From contig JAQGDQ010000111.1 in NCBI GenBank assembly GCA_030141605.1, positions 1 to 64,000 of the forward strand: a stretch of DNA of 64,000 nucleotides. The letters are read 5' to 3'. The first letter of the stretch is position 1; every line of letters starts with the position of its first letter. The position numbers and the translations under genes were made by a program. Source of the stretch: Tubiluchus corallicola. Taxonomy: Eukaryota; Priapulida; Priapulimorpha; Priapulimorphida; Tubiluchidae. This document shows positions 49,354 to 62,250 of the stretch, piece after piece. Under the pieces are notes generated by a model. It saw only the letters and a list, made by a program, of their open reading frames with translations. It was not told the origin of the DNA and searched no databases.

Positions 49354-49359
49354 AATAAA
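49354..49359 (+). terminator. Likely NAB polyadenylation signal (AATAAA)
   Basis: AATAAAAGTGCTGTT about 1.44 kb after the NAB stop. A few more A-rich signals lie between (for example near 48330), so alternative ends are possible. Confidence 0.45.
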
Positions 49360-49399
49360 AGTGCTGTTATAAATTAATACCGTTTGTTTTGTTTACTTT

Positions 49400-52070
49400 A
49401 TGACATATTTTTAGACTCTGAATTTCCCAGAACGTGAAAAGCGTTTTTATATATTACGATTTTTTATGTAGATTGCAATGTATGAAACAGCCTGGCTGTT
49501 TTGTCATGGACGTTGCATTCTGACTCTTACTGTTTATTATGATTATTATATCCATAATATAAGTATGCAATCGGAGGCTATTGATATTGAAGTGATGGCA
49601 AATCTGACCATTTTTGTATTGAAACAAGTTGATAATTTTGCAACTTTCATATTAAACGACTGCTCCAAACTGATTCAAACGTCTTTGGGCACAGAGAATG
49701 TTATGTGAACAACTTGAGTGACATTACATACTGCAGTTACCTCACTAAAAATTACAGTTGCAGCAACGGTGTTGGGGGGTCACATCATCACTAATATATA
49801 CATCATTTATATTATATCGTAAGAATTTGAATTTCTTCTGCAGTTAAGCATTGATAATTATATTATGTGCAATGCAATGTGCTTCACTCTTTTCTCTCTC
49901 AACAGATGGCGCGAGCTCATTACTGGGCTCGGTACGCGGAATGTGATATTACACTTGCCTCTACCCCTGGAGTTATTGTTTTACATTTATTAGTACCTTA
50001 CTGCGTTGATCCTAGAAGATTTGGAGGCGAGCTCTAATTTGGTGCGACCAATCCCTATATTCCAGATTGTCAGGGCGGCCAATCAGAGTCTTAAGAATTT
50101 TACATCGACGAAAAAAATCTAGTTAAAAGGGCGTCCTTTTATTAATTCCTTCCAGTCATCTGATTTGACTTCATCAGGATCCACCCTTACGTGAATATAA
50201 AAAAGTAATTTTGAGTTAAATTTGCAGAGTATAATTTTGCATCAAGCCGCATCAGGTTTTCAGAAAAGATAAGATAGGGCATGTATTGACAGCGCAACAA
50301 AATCATGTTTCTTAAGACATCTGGTGGAAATTTTTTGCATAAAGGAGCGTTAACTCGTCACTAAAGGAAGACGGGATACTCTTGTAAATACTACCCCATT
50401 TTCAAGTCCGATAAAAAGTATACATTTTATAACAATTAATACTGCAAAAGTGTTTCTGATAATTAAATAATAGATTAAAAACTTGATTAACGGCGGGCGA
50501 GGCCCAACTATTGATGACATCACAACCTAACATAATTTTCAAGAGCAAAAATGTTCCGTGAGCGTGTTGCACGTGTTTGTGAAAGAGAAAATTGAAGTAC
50601 AGTGCTACAGTAAGATATTCAGTGTATTATACTGAAACTAGGCAAGTTTTAAGATAAAAATATAAATTTCAAATTTACCGCTGTGCTTACCCATGAGCTG
50701 TCGAACATTTGCAGTTCAGCACAAACTAACATATCTGAAATTAAAGGTACAGCACTGTTTTTTGTTCACTGTGTTTCTGAAATGTAGGCGCTGGTGCCCG
50801 TCTAACTAGCGAATGGCGAAATGCATGTAACATCGGAGAACTAGTGGCGCGAACATGAAATTGTGCTTGTGTGGTAATAATTCTTTCACGTAAGTCATTT
50901 TTGAAAAAAAAACTGTATGTTTCCTTTCAATATTTTAAAGAGTAGGTTACTTTGACCTACAGTTGAAGATTGGATCCAGTTTTGGTGCCAAAGTCGTTGT
51001 TAGAGACCACACAGTACCTCAAAAATTTTGTTTATTTCGTTATTCTGTTTTGCGCACGGGCTGTGGAAAATTTAGTTATCATTAACTCCCAGGAAAGAAG
51101 TCATTGTTACACGAATTGCTGTGATTCTTACGGGATTTGCCGATATTTCTTATTGCAATCTCTTATACAAAATTGCATTTGCCGTGAGCTTTTTAAATTA
51201 ATAATAAATTGAGTTTCAAATTATACGCCTTTTGGTAAGCTTGTCACGCAACAGAATCGTTTCACAATATTTTTATAAGTAGACAACATTAATTGCGAAG
51301 AAATTAAATTAAAATTTACTGTAACTTGATTACTATTGCTGCCACAACACTTAGGTTTAGGAAAGATGTAGGCGTCTCAAATAACATGAGCACAAAACGA
51401 CGTGTCACCTGTCGCATTGTAAACACTCTGTGCCTGTCTGTCATTATAGCCTTGCAAATCATAATGTTTATTATTGCTGTTTGGAATATGCCACCTCAGT
51501 CAGCGCAATAAATGACACCTTTAGGACTTCAAAGGGCAGAGTATTCATATCGTATTTAATAGATACATATCTGGTTATGATGAGTTTATCTACTTCACCT
51601 GATGCTATTTTTAACGACACAGGTTAATTGGTCAGAACTGAAGTGCAGGTGCTTCTTAATAATTTCGCATTCTTTGACCGTAAGAGCTGTTATTGATTGT
51701 AAAACAGCATAATATTATTAACATAATTATAGGTAGAGCATCAAAGAATATTGCATAGTGCAGTATAGTTCGGTTTTAATTAAATAAATTATTCATTTCG
51801 AATTCTTTATCATCACTTTTTGTTATTAAAAATGCACATTAACCCTGAAAATGCAACTTGGATACTAATAAATAACAAACAAAATGTAAATCCTATACAA
51901 TATACCGTTACATATTAACATCCTGTAATGCTATACTATTATATGTTTTTGTTCTCGTTTTCAAATGCGTCACAAGACGTAGAAGTTACTAAAATTCATC
52001 ATCATCATCATATGTTCATTACGTCTCTTGTAGACACTGTCAGGCAAAACTCTAAAATAAAAGAAATCTG
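49400..52070. other. Intergenic sequence
   Basis: No gene recognised; open frames here are short and without family motifs. Confidence 0.4.
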
Positions 52071-52073
52071 CCC

Positions 52074-52583
52074 TCAAATAAGATATATGATTATTAGTAC
52101 CGATATATTTATATAACTAGATATAGATATGCTTATGTATTTATATTTATTGAAGCATTAAGCAAGTAACAAGAGACAAAGAAAAGCTAGATTTAAAAGC
52201 AACGTTGTACATTGAAGCAAAGAAACCACATGTATGTAGTACAATGGTTCAAGCACAAAAAAGCAGCGACACACATACATATCATAAACTTAATATTATT
52301 ACAGTTAATCTGTAATTGTCAATCTAGCATTATTAAGTTGCCTGACTGACTAACTGTAATAATATTAAGTTTATGGTATGTATGTATGCTGCTGGTTTTT
52401 TGTGCTTGAACTATTATACTACATACGTCCTGTTTCTTTGTTTCGGTGTAGAATATTTCTTTTAAATCTTGTTTTTCTTTGTTTCTTGTAATTTGCTGAC
52501 TGTTTCAATAAATATAAATATATATGCATATTTGTATATATATTATATAAATATATTGGTACCAATAGTCACATATCTTATTA
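52074..52583. repeat. Long foldback, about 245-bp arms with a spacer of about 20 bp
   Basis: The left arm (52074 to about 52320) and right arm (about 52340 to 52583) are inverted copies at roughly 80-85% identity. The shared order is ATAAGATAT, TATATTTATATAA, TTTATATTTATTGAA, TTTAAAAG, GTATGTAGTA, TTCAAGCACAAAAAA and ATAAACTTAATATTATTACA. Identity is highest near the centre. No coding capacity was seen. It looks like a MITE or foldback element and could make a long hairpin RNA. Confidence 0.8.
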
Positions 52584-52862
52584 AATAATAATTTCACGAA
52601 CATAAACATATATATCTGTATTTGTGTGTATGTTAGCTGCCGTACATTATAAATTAGGTTTTGGGTACTGCGTGAGTCGTCTGAATTTGTTAGTCGCTTA
52701 GCGGTCTCTGTGACGAGATCAAGTATCCGTCGTCATCATTTTATAAAAATTGTGAGAATGAAAACTAGCTGATAATACCTGTGCACTTTTAATAACTTGT
52801 CAATATTGTCATGAAGTACACCTGAATCTGAAAAAATTGTCATCATTGCTCAACGAATTGCG

Positions 52863-52876
52863 GTTTCCATAGTAAC
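52863..52876. promoter_or_regulatory. Second X-box-like motif GTTTCCATAGTAAC
   Basis: Matches the nematode-type X-box pattern GTHNYYATRRNAAC exactly, with no recognised gene next to it. Confidence 0.35.
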
Positions 52877-53169
52877 CACGTGCAGCGTCTTAACGGTTTC
52901 GTACTGACAGGTCATACTGAATGGTGGATAATACGATTTAAAAAGCGAGGACGTGAAGTATCTGCAGACTTTTTTAATGCGCTTAACAATACTTATAGTA
53001 GTATAGTATGGCTACTGGATTTGGTCAAATTTATCTCAAGACCCTCGGATTACAGATTCAGTCTTTACAAAAGATTTTAAGAAGTACATATTATTACCAT
53101 GTTATCGCTCATATACATTATGTTTGATATCGGTTTACGAGCTTTAAGCTCATGTTTCTACAAATATGT

Positions 53170-53175
53170 ACCGTG

Positions 53176-53206
<31 letters not shown>

Positions 53207-53252
53207 CGTGCGTGCGTGCGTGTGCCTGTGTGTGTGCGTGCGTGCGTGCCTT
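53170..53252. repeat. (TG)n / (CGTG)n microsatellite
   Basis: GTGTGTGT run grading into GCGTGCGTGCGTG units. Open frames of Val/Cys repeats across it are artefacts. Confidence 0.95.
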
Positions 53253-53447
53253 TATATTGGAAGTCGCTGCATTTAGGAATCCACAATTAGGTCTTATTTT
53301 CCAGATTAACTTAATGTATCAGTTAATTTCAAACTCACTATTTGTTAGGTTGTTTGTTTGTCCGTGTGTCTATCCACTGTGGTCTACGTCCCAAAAACAA
53401 GAGGGTGTAAAACTTGGTAAGATTGTCCAGTCCATCTGCTGAATAAG

Positions 53448-54965
53448 CGATCATATTCCGTAAACACCATTCAACCATTGACGCCCTAATACACACAACA
53501 GAAAATTGGAGACATAGTTCAGACAAAAAGCAATACATTTTAGCAGCATTTTTAGATTTAAGTAAAGCTTTCGATAGCATTAATCACGAACTACTTTACG
53601 ATAATTTAAAACAAATCGGATTAGATTCGACATCGTTAAAACTGATACAAAATTATCTCAAAGACAGACAACAACGAGTAAAGTTAGATACAACCAACTT
53701 TTCTGACTGGGCCACGTTAAACAGAGGTATACCGCAAGGAACACTACTAGGTCCGTTATTATTTTGCCTATATATAAACAACATATCCAGTGTATTAAAA
53801 CACTCACAAATAACGCAATACGCTGATGACACTACAATCTACATAGCCCATGAAAATGTCCAAACTGCAAAAAATTATTTAGAAGAAGATATAAAAAATA
53901 TAAATATGGCATTTAGTCATTACAAGCTAAAAATGAATAATGACAAAACAGAATTCATGATACTGTCACCCTCATTAAATACTAATGATGCATCATCAAC
54001 CACTTTGACAATAGATAATGCTGTAATCAAACAAACTAACAATGTTAAATTCCTGGGCATACAGGTAGACAATAATCTTTCATGGGATGAACACTTTAAT
54101 AACATATACACAAAAATGGCATCTAGCACATCATATCTCCGACAAGTTAAAGGGCAACTAACAAAGGAAACTAAAACACTAATATATAAAACTTTTGTTC
54201 TACCACACTTCTTATATGGATGTACGCTACTTCAAAAAACCAAAAGAGAAAATTACTTAAAATTAAATCTCCTTCAAAACTATGCGTTGAGATTGATAGC
54301 TGGGTACTCATACGAACATAAGGCAGGTAGACAAAAATTCAAAGCTTCAACAACTAACCTGAGAAAAACTTTAAAATTCCCAATCATTGAAGCACACAAA
54401 GAATATTTTACTCTGCTTTTTATATTTAAATACATTAACAACATCAGCAAACCATTCCAGAATAACAGATTTACCTTTTTTCCAAATCCTATCGTTTATT
54501 CCAGAACAAGCAATCTAAAACAAATTAGGACAAATACCCACTATGGAACGAACTCTGTAATCAAACAAGCAATTTTACTTTGGAATTCTCTACCATTACA
54601 GGTTAAACAAATCAAGTCCCTATCAGCATTTAAAACAAAATTAAAATCACTAATATTAACCAGATATGAAATGCCATCACACCAGTACGACAACATACAC
54701 ACTAATTCAGAATTCATATACCCACGGCCATATTAATTAAATCATAGTTTTATTTTTTATTTTTTATTTTTTTGTATATGGTTGTAAATATGTTTGATTT
54801 TATTCGTCATTACCGCACAGTAGTTTAGATTGCACTGACGCATTTGCCTTCAGCAGTGTAAGTTTTTATTAACTAACACTGATTGATCATCTCTGTAAAG
54901 TTTTTATCAGTGATTATCAATGTTTTTAATGGCAAATAAAGATTATTATATATATATATATATAT
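53448..54965 (+). mobile_element. 5'-truncated non-LTR retrotransposon with an open RT remnant
   Basis: The reading frame is continuous from about 53451 to the stop at 54736: FRKHHSTIDALIHTTENW, then LDLSKAFDSINHELL, RGIPQGTLLGPLLFCLY and the catalytic YADDTTIYI. The thumb and connection follow (FLGIQVDNNLSWDEH, FVLPHFLYGCTLL), then a C-terminus with ILLWNSLPLQVKQIKSLSAF. It lacks the endonuclease and the first RT motifs. A 3' UTR ends in AATAAAGATTATTA and (TA)n. It is a different lineage from the copies at 1-5990. No frameshift was seen, so the insertion is recent. Confidence 0.9.
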
Positions 54966-55242
54966 TGGCTGTAGTTTGTTCTGAAAGCTCTGTCTACCTC
55001 TTGCGAAGTCTAACGTCAACTCAGTTCTCAGTTGTAACAGTCAAGATTACAAGGGAAGATGATGTCTAGGTTATGATGAGTTTCTTCACGTTCCCTCTTG
55101 ATTACTGCCTAAAACTTGGAATGGTGCTGATATCATGCATGCAGTAGCTCTTTTGTAATTTGCTTAATTTGACCTTTTATCACTGGGAAAATTAAAGGTC
55201 AAAGGTCTATATACCTAAAGTTACAGATCCTGCACTCAAAAA

Positions 55243-55718
55243 CAGGGTTCCTACGGTCAGGGAAAATCCTTGAAAATACTGGCTGTCCTGGAAAGTCATA
55301 GAAAAATCAGGGAGAAAGATAATTTGGTAAAAAGTCGTGGAAAATGATCAAAATGGGACGAAAAGTATGGAAAATTGGAAAGAGTTGCAAGGATAATCAC
55401 CGTGAACCGATATTTTTCCAAATGTATTTTTCAGCGAATCGTGTTCAAATGAAATTTTGCTTTGGCAGGCGCCCAGTTTCGATTTCTGTTCCAAAATAAT
55501 GATTGGATTAAGAAAGTTTATTTAATTTCGTTAGCACTACTGCAGCTGTGCGGACACATATATCAGTATATGTATGAATGTCTGTACACAAAATTGTTTG
55601 AATATGTATACTGTTAATGCAATTTCTGCTTATCTTGGTCATGGAAAATTAATATATGGTCAGAGAAGAGTCATGGAAAGGTCAGGGAAATTTATTTTAA
55701 AATTCCATGGCAACCCTG
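55243..55718. mobile_element. Small hAT-like repeat with (TGGAAAA/GTCAGGGAAA)-type subrepeats
   Basis: The tips CAGGGTTCCTACGG (left) and CAGGGTTGCCATGG (right, reverse complement) are similar, with many internal TCATGGAAA and GTCAGGGAAA units. This look is common among non-autonomous elements in animals. The flanking 8-mers do not match perfectly, so the class is inferred. Confidence 0.5.
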
Positions 55719-55759
55719 TAAAGAAAAAACAATATCTGGTCGGGTCGCATATTTAGTTT

Positions 55760-58700
55760 TCTCGCCATTTAATTATCTATAAGCTTATCCGTAACACATG
55801 TTAGTAGCACAATTTCCATCTTTCAATCAACAAAATTGAACTGGGTACCTCATTGTTACAGCATTTCAGGAAAAAAGAAACACGTTTCTTGGGAAGTTGT
55901 GCACGAGAATAATGAGTTAACTCATTTTATACGCCTAGTTACTTATTTTACTTTAGACTTGAAAAATTAGATGCAACAAAATTTAGCTGTAATCATTTGG
56001 CGTGAGCCACGGGATTGTCTTTGGCAGAAGTACATCAACACGTAAATTGGAGCTAGTGCACCTTGCTGTATTTTGTTTGTTCAGTGATTCTTCGCGATTA
56101 AACGGTTTGAATAATCCAAGATTTATACTGGGCAAGGTATAAAATCTAGTGCATAAAAACTACTTAATTCACTGATTAACAAGCATTTGCAGTTTTTCAA
56201 TTAATACATAAATTTTGTAACCTATGGCGAAAAATGGCGGAAAATTACTTTCTAAACTGATCTTTTTTCGAGCAACAAAGGTCTCAAAAGCCTAAAATCA
56301 AGGAAAATATAAGCCCCGGACCCAACTGAGGCAGCACTGTTCCAGACCGTCTAGCTGTTTCTTGTTCTGTACCCCATGAGACTCTTACCTAAATAAATAC
56401 ACTTTAGGCACTGCGCCTCGTTGGGAACATTTAGCAAGTACCTTTAGTCTAATAATTTAGTTTTCCTACTAACTATTGATATTACAGTTAATTGGTAACC
56501 TCTTACCCTGAATCGTCTTTGGCCTTGTGTGGGGCGATTTGTATAAAAAAATATGTGGCCGCATACTCCAAAATTTATTACAGCGCAACTTATTGTAACT
56601 TCTTTTCGCCACAATGATGAAAACACCGATTTATTTAATGTGTCCATGTTCTTACTGACATTGATAATTTTACATGTGTGTTTATTTTACTTAGTATTAA
56701 ACTGCATCTTAATAAACCGGCATAACTTGAGTATGATCCTACGTAAATGTTCATTTAAAATATCAAATTTTGTTTACAGTAATCGATAGTATCTGATGCA
56801 GATAAAAAAGATGAGATTGTTTTGAATTAACTGTGAGTTAAATTTTGAGCAGATGCAGAAAACATTCAGCCATAACAAGGTCGTTTCCAAAGCCGCCGTG
56901 CAACTTTTAATGGCTGTCTAATAATGATTAAAGGACTAAATTTAATGTTGACAGTCAGTTGAACAAAAACTTGCTGCTAAACAGCCGCGGGCGTTTTTAA
57001 ATCTATTGTATGTCTTTCCAAAACGAGATGGTCACATTTCTGACCTGATTTTTCTACCTTTGCTGACGTCACGGCTGCGTACGAGCGAAGGCAACGTCGA
57101 CGAGCATGATCAGTTGTGACCAGCAGCCAGACGCATGCAATCGATAGCGCAACGCAAACAAACAGGCGCTTATCATGGGATTCACTCGCCGTATAATGTG
57201 GTTTGTGTACTGCGTAGTTAGTTGTTTGACACTCGTGAAAATGTTTACGGCTACTGGCTGTAGTAGCTAAAAAATGTTACAGGCTGTGTTATTCCAGGCT
57301 AGTGTATATTTTGTTCAGATATGATTTTACTTATGTGTTATGAATAATGAATAACTTTATTGCTAAATTTTCATTATAATATAGTTGTTTACTTAAGCTG
57401 CTCATTTAGCGTTTTGGGAACTTCTCAGCTGCTGTGGAGATGGCAGCCCAAGAACTAATGACATGAGTTGTTACTTAAAAACATGCGGTATCGTGATTTT
57501 CATCTGCGTGAAAGAATTGTCTTGTGCACAAGAGAAGTGCTATCTTTTCTGATATTTTTGTGTCTATAAGTAGCAAATACTGCCAACTATCTGAAAATTC
57601 GAAGTGAAAGGCACTCAACATTAGAGGCCTGACTTCTGTACATGTCTGAAAACTCGTTTTAAATTGTTGTGCATCGCTCTTGTACTAACTGGAAGACAAA
57701 TTAAGTTTTGCAAGGCAATCCATTCGCATCTCAGCGTCTGCAGTGCAATGATTGTGAAGGTATTTTGAGGTCTCTGTAGCTGTCGCCATCATCGTTTGAC
57801 AGTGTTCAGGAATAAAAGTATTAACGCCCGATACGATTATTTATAAAGGCTGTATAACGGCGTTTGATACTACTGAGTTTTTTGCTAGCAATTGCCTACC
57901 GTACCGTTTTGAGCTGTTTACCTTTTCATGTTGTACGTTGCAATTCGACAACAGCTATATTACTTGCTTGACTGCATGGGTATGTATTGATTGCAGGACC
58001 TATGACTGTAAACAAGTGCCTAGTAAACATTCCAATGTACCACGGACTTACTGTGTTTACTTTTCGCTATGCGGATATTGGTAGCATTTAATTATTATAA
58101 TGTTGTATGCTTCCAAAAGTAACATATGCTATTTGTATAAAATTCGTGTGTTTCATTTTTAAGTATAGCCCGTTACCTTGAATATCACTGACGTTATTAA
58201 GCGCGACTTACTGTACGTAAAAATAGCTTGAATAATGTACAGTGAGTGTTGTACATGCGTGTATGTATAAATGATAGTTGTTCACCTGCTAAAGTAGGAC
58301 AGTTTATGAGAAAAGATAATTCAGCCTACCGTTACGCGTACTCTGAGTTAATGCTATTCATGATATATTACACTACAGCATTGCATTATTTATGACTTAA
58401 GGCACTCTGTAGGCCTGAGCAGGCTGTAAAGTTTCAGCACTTTATTACTGAACGTATTATCATTTCCAATTAGCGAGGATTCGGTTTAACTTATGCAGCC
58501 CAAATAAATAATCTACTTGTGAATACGTCATATTGATAAGCATCCACGTGCATCTTTACATAGATAGTAACAGCATTATGGCTTCTAACGGGGTAGTTTT
58601 TGCAATTTTATTACACTGTTGCATGACGTCAGTGCTCCATTAATAAGCATCATCGCGACAGCTGCATGTGTACTCACATAAATTGTGATAATATTGGTAT

Positions 58701-60930
58701 TTTACTCGTCATTCCCATGCAATACCTGATTGTTTGACTAAAAAGTATCATTTTGCAAGTGTTTTATTTAATAACTAGGTACAGCGAACTTTGTTGTAGG
58801 ACCTGTAAGCAATAGTAATTTTCTGCTAACGTGAGTATTACATACAAATAAGACTTTGAAAATGTGATATAACTTTTCCGACTAAGCGTTTAGAGCTCGA
58901 CTTTTAACTGGTCCTTTCTTGTCCTTTAAGTGTGCATGCATTTGGTTCGCTGATTTCTTATTCTGTTAAATTGTGTCCTGATCCTGATAATAATTGTTGT
59001 CCGTGCATTCTTTTATTTCGTAATACAGCTTACCTAGTGGCACTGTACAATGCACTTATTTGCTCATTGAGGACTACAAGCAACCTGTACTATACACTAA
59101 TTGGCCTACAAGTGGCAAATTGGCCTACAAGTCAAGTAAACTACTTTGCTGTAAAACGCGTTAACCTGCACCGACAGCGTCACAGTGTCACTTTGAAAGC
59201 TTATTGGAAGGGCAAGTCACATAGCATGTTTTGTCTATTTTTGCTATTATCATTGAAACTTAAGAAAATATAACAAAGAAATTTGCAAAAAAACTGTCTA
59301 TAATACGTAAAATTACTTTATATTACTGCTGTTTGCAAATTTTCCCTCTTTGTGGTTGCAGCCATTCACGTGAAACTACCAGTAACTGGACTTCGTGACT
59401 GTTCGTAAACGCCATTTCCGTAGGCGTACGCTCCTTAAATTCATTCAAACTTGTGAAGCTTATCTAATGTTCATGCAAGTGCATGACAAATTAGCGATCT
59501 ATCTTTTATAAAAACTTATTATACGGAAGTCGGCAGTACGCTGATTTCTTCAGCCGATGAACGACACCATCTGACACTAAATGTTTTGCAATTTAATCTA
59601 TTGGCTATTTAAATGAAAATTCAAGTCAGTTTAATCTAGATAATATTAAATTGACAGTTACGAAAATAATGTGATTATATTGTCATTAGTTTGTGTTTTA
59701 ATCTAGTTGAATCTGTTCCATAACTGATTTTTAAATTGTGGTGATTTTAAATTAATTTATTCTATCCACGCGTTATAAGAATTCGACTGCTTGTCTACTT
59801 CCTTTACTTCCAGGACATTTTTGGCAATGCGCCAAATTCCTCGAAGTTCTAGGAATCCTTCAGCTAGGAAATACGGTCATATTTATTTGGGAGAAATTGA
59901 AACCAATTCTTCTTTTTATGATTTATCAACCATTAAAGTTAAACGTTTAACTGCATAGTCAGTTTAAGTATCATTGAATGTTAATTACAGAGTACATTCC
60001 GCGATGAACACCAAACAGTAGGAGCTGATTGCAGCACACTCTACACTGGACAGTACACAATCCTCATCGTTTCAATTTTGCTGTTTTTGAAAATCCCATA
60101 AATTGTTTCTATAAAAAAAAACTCTCTTGAATTACAGTAAGATTTCTGAACTGAATATGAAGTTAACTGGAAACGGGTTTGTTTGGTTGACCTTATTGGT
60201 AACCTAACCCGATTTTTCTGTTGTTTTAAACACCGCATGAGGGAATCCCTCAATCAAGATTTCTGTGTCATTCCTTCCATATGGAAATCTATTTTGTTGG
60301 GGCTTTCTCTACAAATGGCATTACCATGAGATACTCCTTCCCCTAAATATCCCTATAAATCATCCCAGTACTTAAAGGAAAAGCCAAACCTTCTAAGAGG
60401 TTAGGCTTATTTCAATGTTCGCGAAAATGTTAGAAGGATTTAGTAAATAAAATTGTAATAAGCGCCTCGTGTAATTAGTAAAATCACTTTAAAGTCGCGA
60501 TCACTTAATGCTTGGGTGCTGCCACTTGCAACGCCCATCCTTCCAATGGCGTCATTCGTCTTGAAGAAAAGTAGCGCACTGTCAATCTTCATCAAAAGTA
60601 TAAGAAGTTTTTGCAAAAAAATAGATAGCTAATTTTGTAATATTTTTGCGTGAACATTAGGTAAGCTGCAGAAGTTTGAATTAGTTTAAGCAGCGCCCGC
60701 TTTGGGAAAACCAAGTCGCACTTACGGAAGTCTCCCAGTTGCGTCATGATCTTCAGGTGATGGCGGCAACCACCTCGCCTGAAAATTTCTATTCAGGGGT
60801 AGTATATTATAAATTTATGCTTTATAAACAGTTCTTTGCAAATTTCTTTGTTATATTTTTCTAAGTTTAAGTGATAACAGTTTATTTTAATAAGCCCAAC
60901 ATACTGAATGACTTGTTCTTTCCTAGAAAC
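55760..60930. other. Long region without recognised genes
   Basis: No coding exon with a known motif was seen. The longest open frame (58932-59273, 113 aa) contains a short internal direct repeat of TTGGCCTACAAG and no family signature. Around 57060-57200 CpG becomes more frequent and a palindromic CRE (TGACGTCA, 57064) is present, possibly the promoter of a gene off the window. Another TGACGTCA lies near 58624. Confidence 0.35.
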
Positions 60931-60934
60931 TCTT

Positions 60935-61770
60935 GATTGATTGGTTTATTCTTTTCAAAATAGTATTACAACGTAATACAAGAGAAAAGTGAGAAGCCAC
61001 CCAGGCAGAGAACTTATAGGTGGCTCTCTGTTTACAAGTTACGATCAAATTTACAATGTTGTAACAAATTTTCATTCTCTAACAATGATGTAAAATTTTT
61101 AACATTACAGGCATTAACTGTGTCACAAGTATTCGAAATATCTACGATTCTGTTACAAAAAGAGAATTTGCAATTATTTAATGCGCAGTAATTTTTATAT
61201 GATTTAAAGTTATGTTCCCTAAGCCCAAAATGGGGTGCGCACGCAAAAAAAAATCATGAAACAGTAATCCTATACGATTATTACAAATTTTATAAACCAT
61301 TTTAGGTCAAAAATTAACCTTCTTATTTCTAATGGCTGTAACTTAAGAATTTATAGCCTATGGTAGTAATCTGTATAGTTCATATTACATCTTCTACACA
61401 AACGACTAGTGAAGTATCCTTGGACATTTTTAATACAGTCAGTCAAAGTTACAGGATTCCAGACTGGTGTACAGTATTCTAACAAAGGTATTATGTAAGC
61501 CTTATATGCTGAAAGTAAAGCTTCATTGTGTTTAGTGTAAAAACATCTACATATTATGTTTACATTTTATAGGCTTTGGCTGACTGTTTTTTTACAACAT
61601 TTTTTAAATTTTAAATCTGAGCACCCAGTGACACCAAGGTCACGACAGTCTGTATTAACTTCTAAAAATCATTATTTAAATAATATTCCTTTTGTTTACT
61701 GCGAAAGCATACTTGGTGTACTTAAGTACTCTTTGTCAAAATTGTACTATTTGAGGACTTTAATTAGCGC
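60935..61770 (-). mobile_element. 5'-truncated non-LTR retrotransposon, 3' part only, decayed
   Basis: The minus strand reads DCRDLGVTGCSDLKF, then TKHNEALLSAYKAYIIPLLE, YCTPVWNPVTLTDC, then a broken C-terminus with FCNRIVDISNTCDTVNACNV. This is the thumb/connection region of a Jockey-superfamily RT. It ends with AATAAACCAATCAATCAAG on the minus strand. Several stops interrupt it. Confidence 0.75.
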
Positions 61771-62100
61771 CCGCTCCTAAGCAGCTTTTATTGGTTTACA
61801 TTCGATAGCGCAGCGTGTAGTAAACACGAGTTATGCTGAATGCACAGGTCTAGCTTCAAATCAGCTTATATAATTATATGGCACACTGAGCTTTATTGCA
61901 CATATAGTTCGGCAAAATATTGCTCGTCTGTGCTCTTCCTAGAAGCTGAATGTTGTAATGCGGTTTATAATGGACAGCATCAGCTTTTGAATTACGTAAT
62001 TAAGGCGAGACAGCTTAATAATTCGCGTTGCTATGTTTTCTACGTGATGCGCTAATCCTAAAAGGTGGGAAGAAGTTCAGACGCAAATTCGCCTATTGTT
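61771..62100. other. Intergenic sequence
   Basis: Nothing recognised. Confidence 0.4.
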
Positions 62101-62116
62101 TAGCCGAATGACACGT

Positions 62117-62250
62117 AGACGAGAGCAGTGACCGAGTGGTCACGATAGGTACTTAGGTGAAAAGTTAAGGATCGCTTGGCCTGGTTAATTAGTGGATGGA
62201 TCATCGCCGGGAAACAAGCATCTCGGGGTTTTATCTGACACCATGCTGCT
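62117..62250 (+). mobile_element. tRNA-like SINE piece (Ser/Leu-type A-box)
   Basis: GTGACCGAGTGGTCACGATA, then GGTACTTAGG, then GGATCGCTTGGCC, is similar to the segment at 39378-39515. The B-box is degenerate. Confidence 0.5.

Noticed and set aside
58932-59273. 113-aa open frame as a gene
   Set aside because: No recognisable motif, no splice context, and it contains a short internal DNA repeat.
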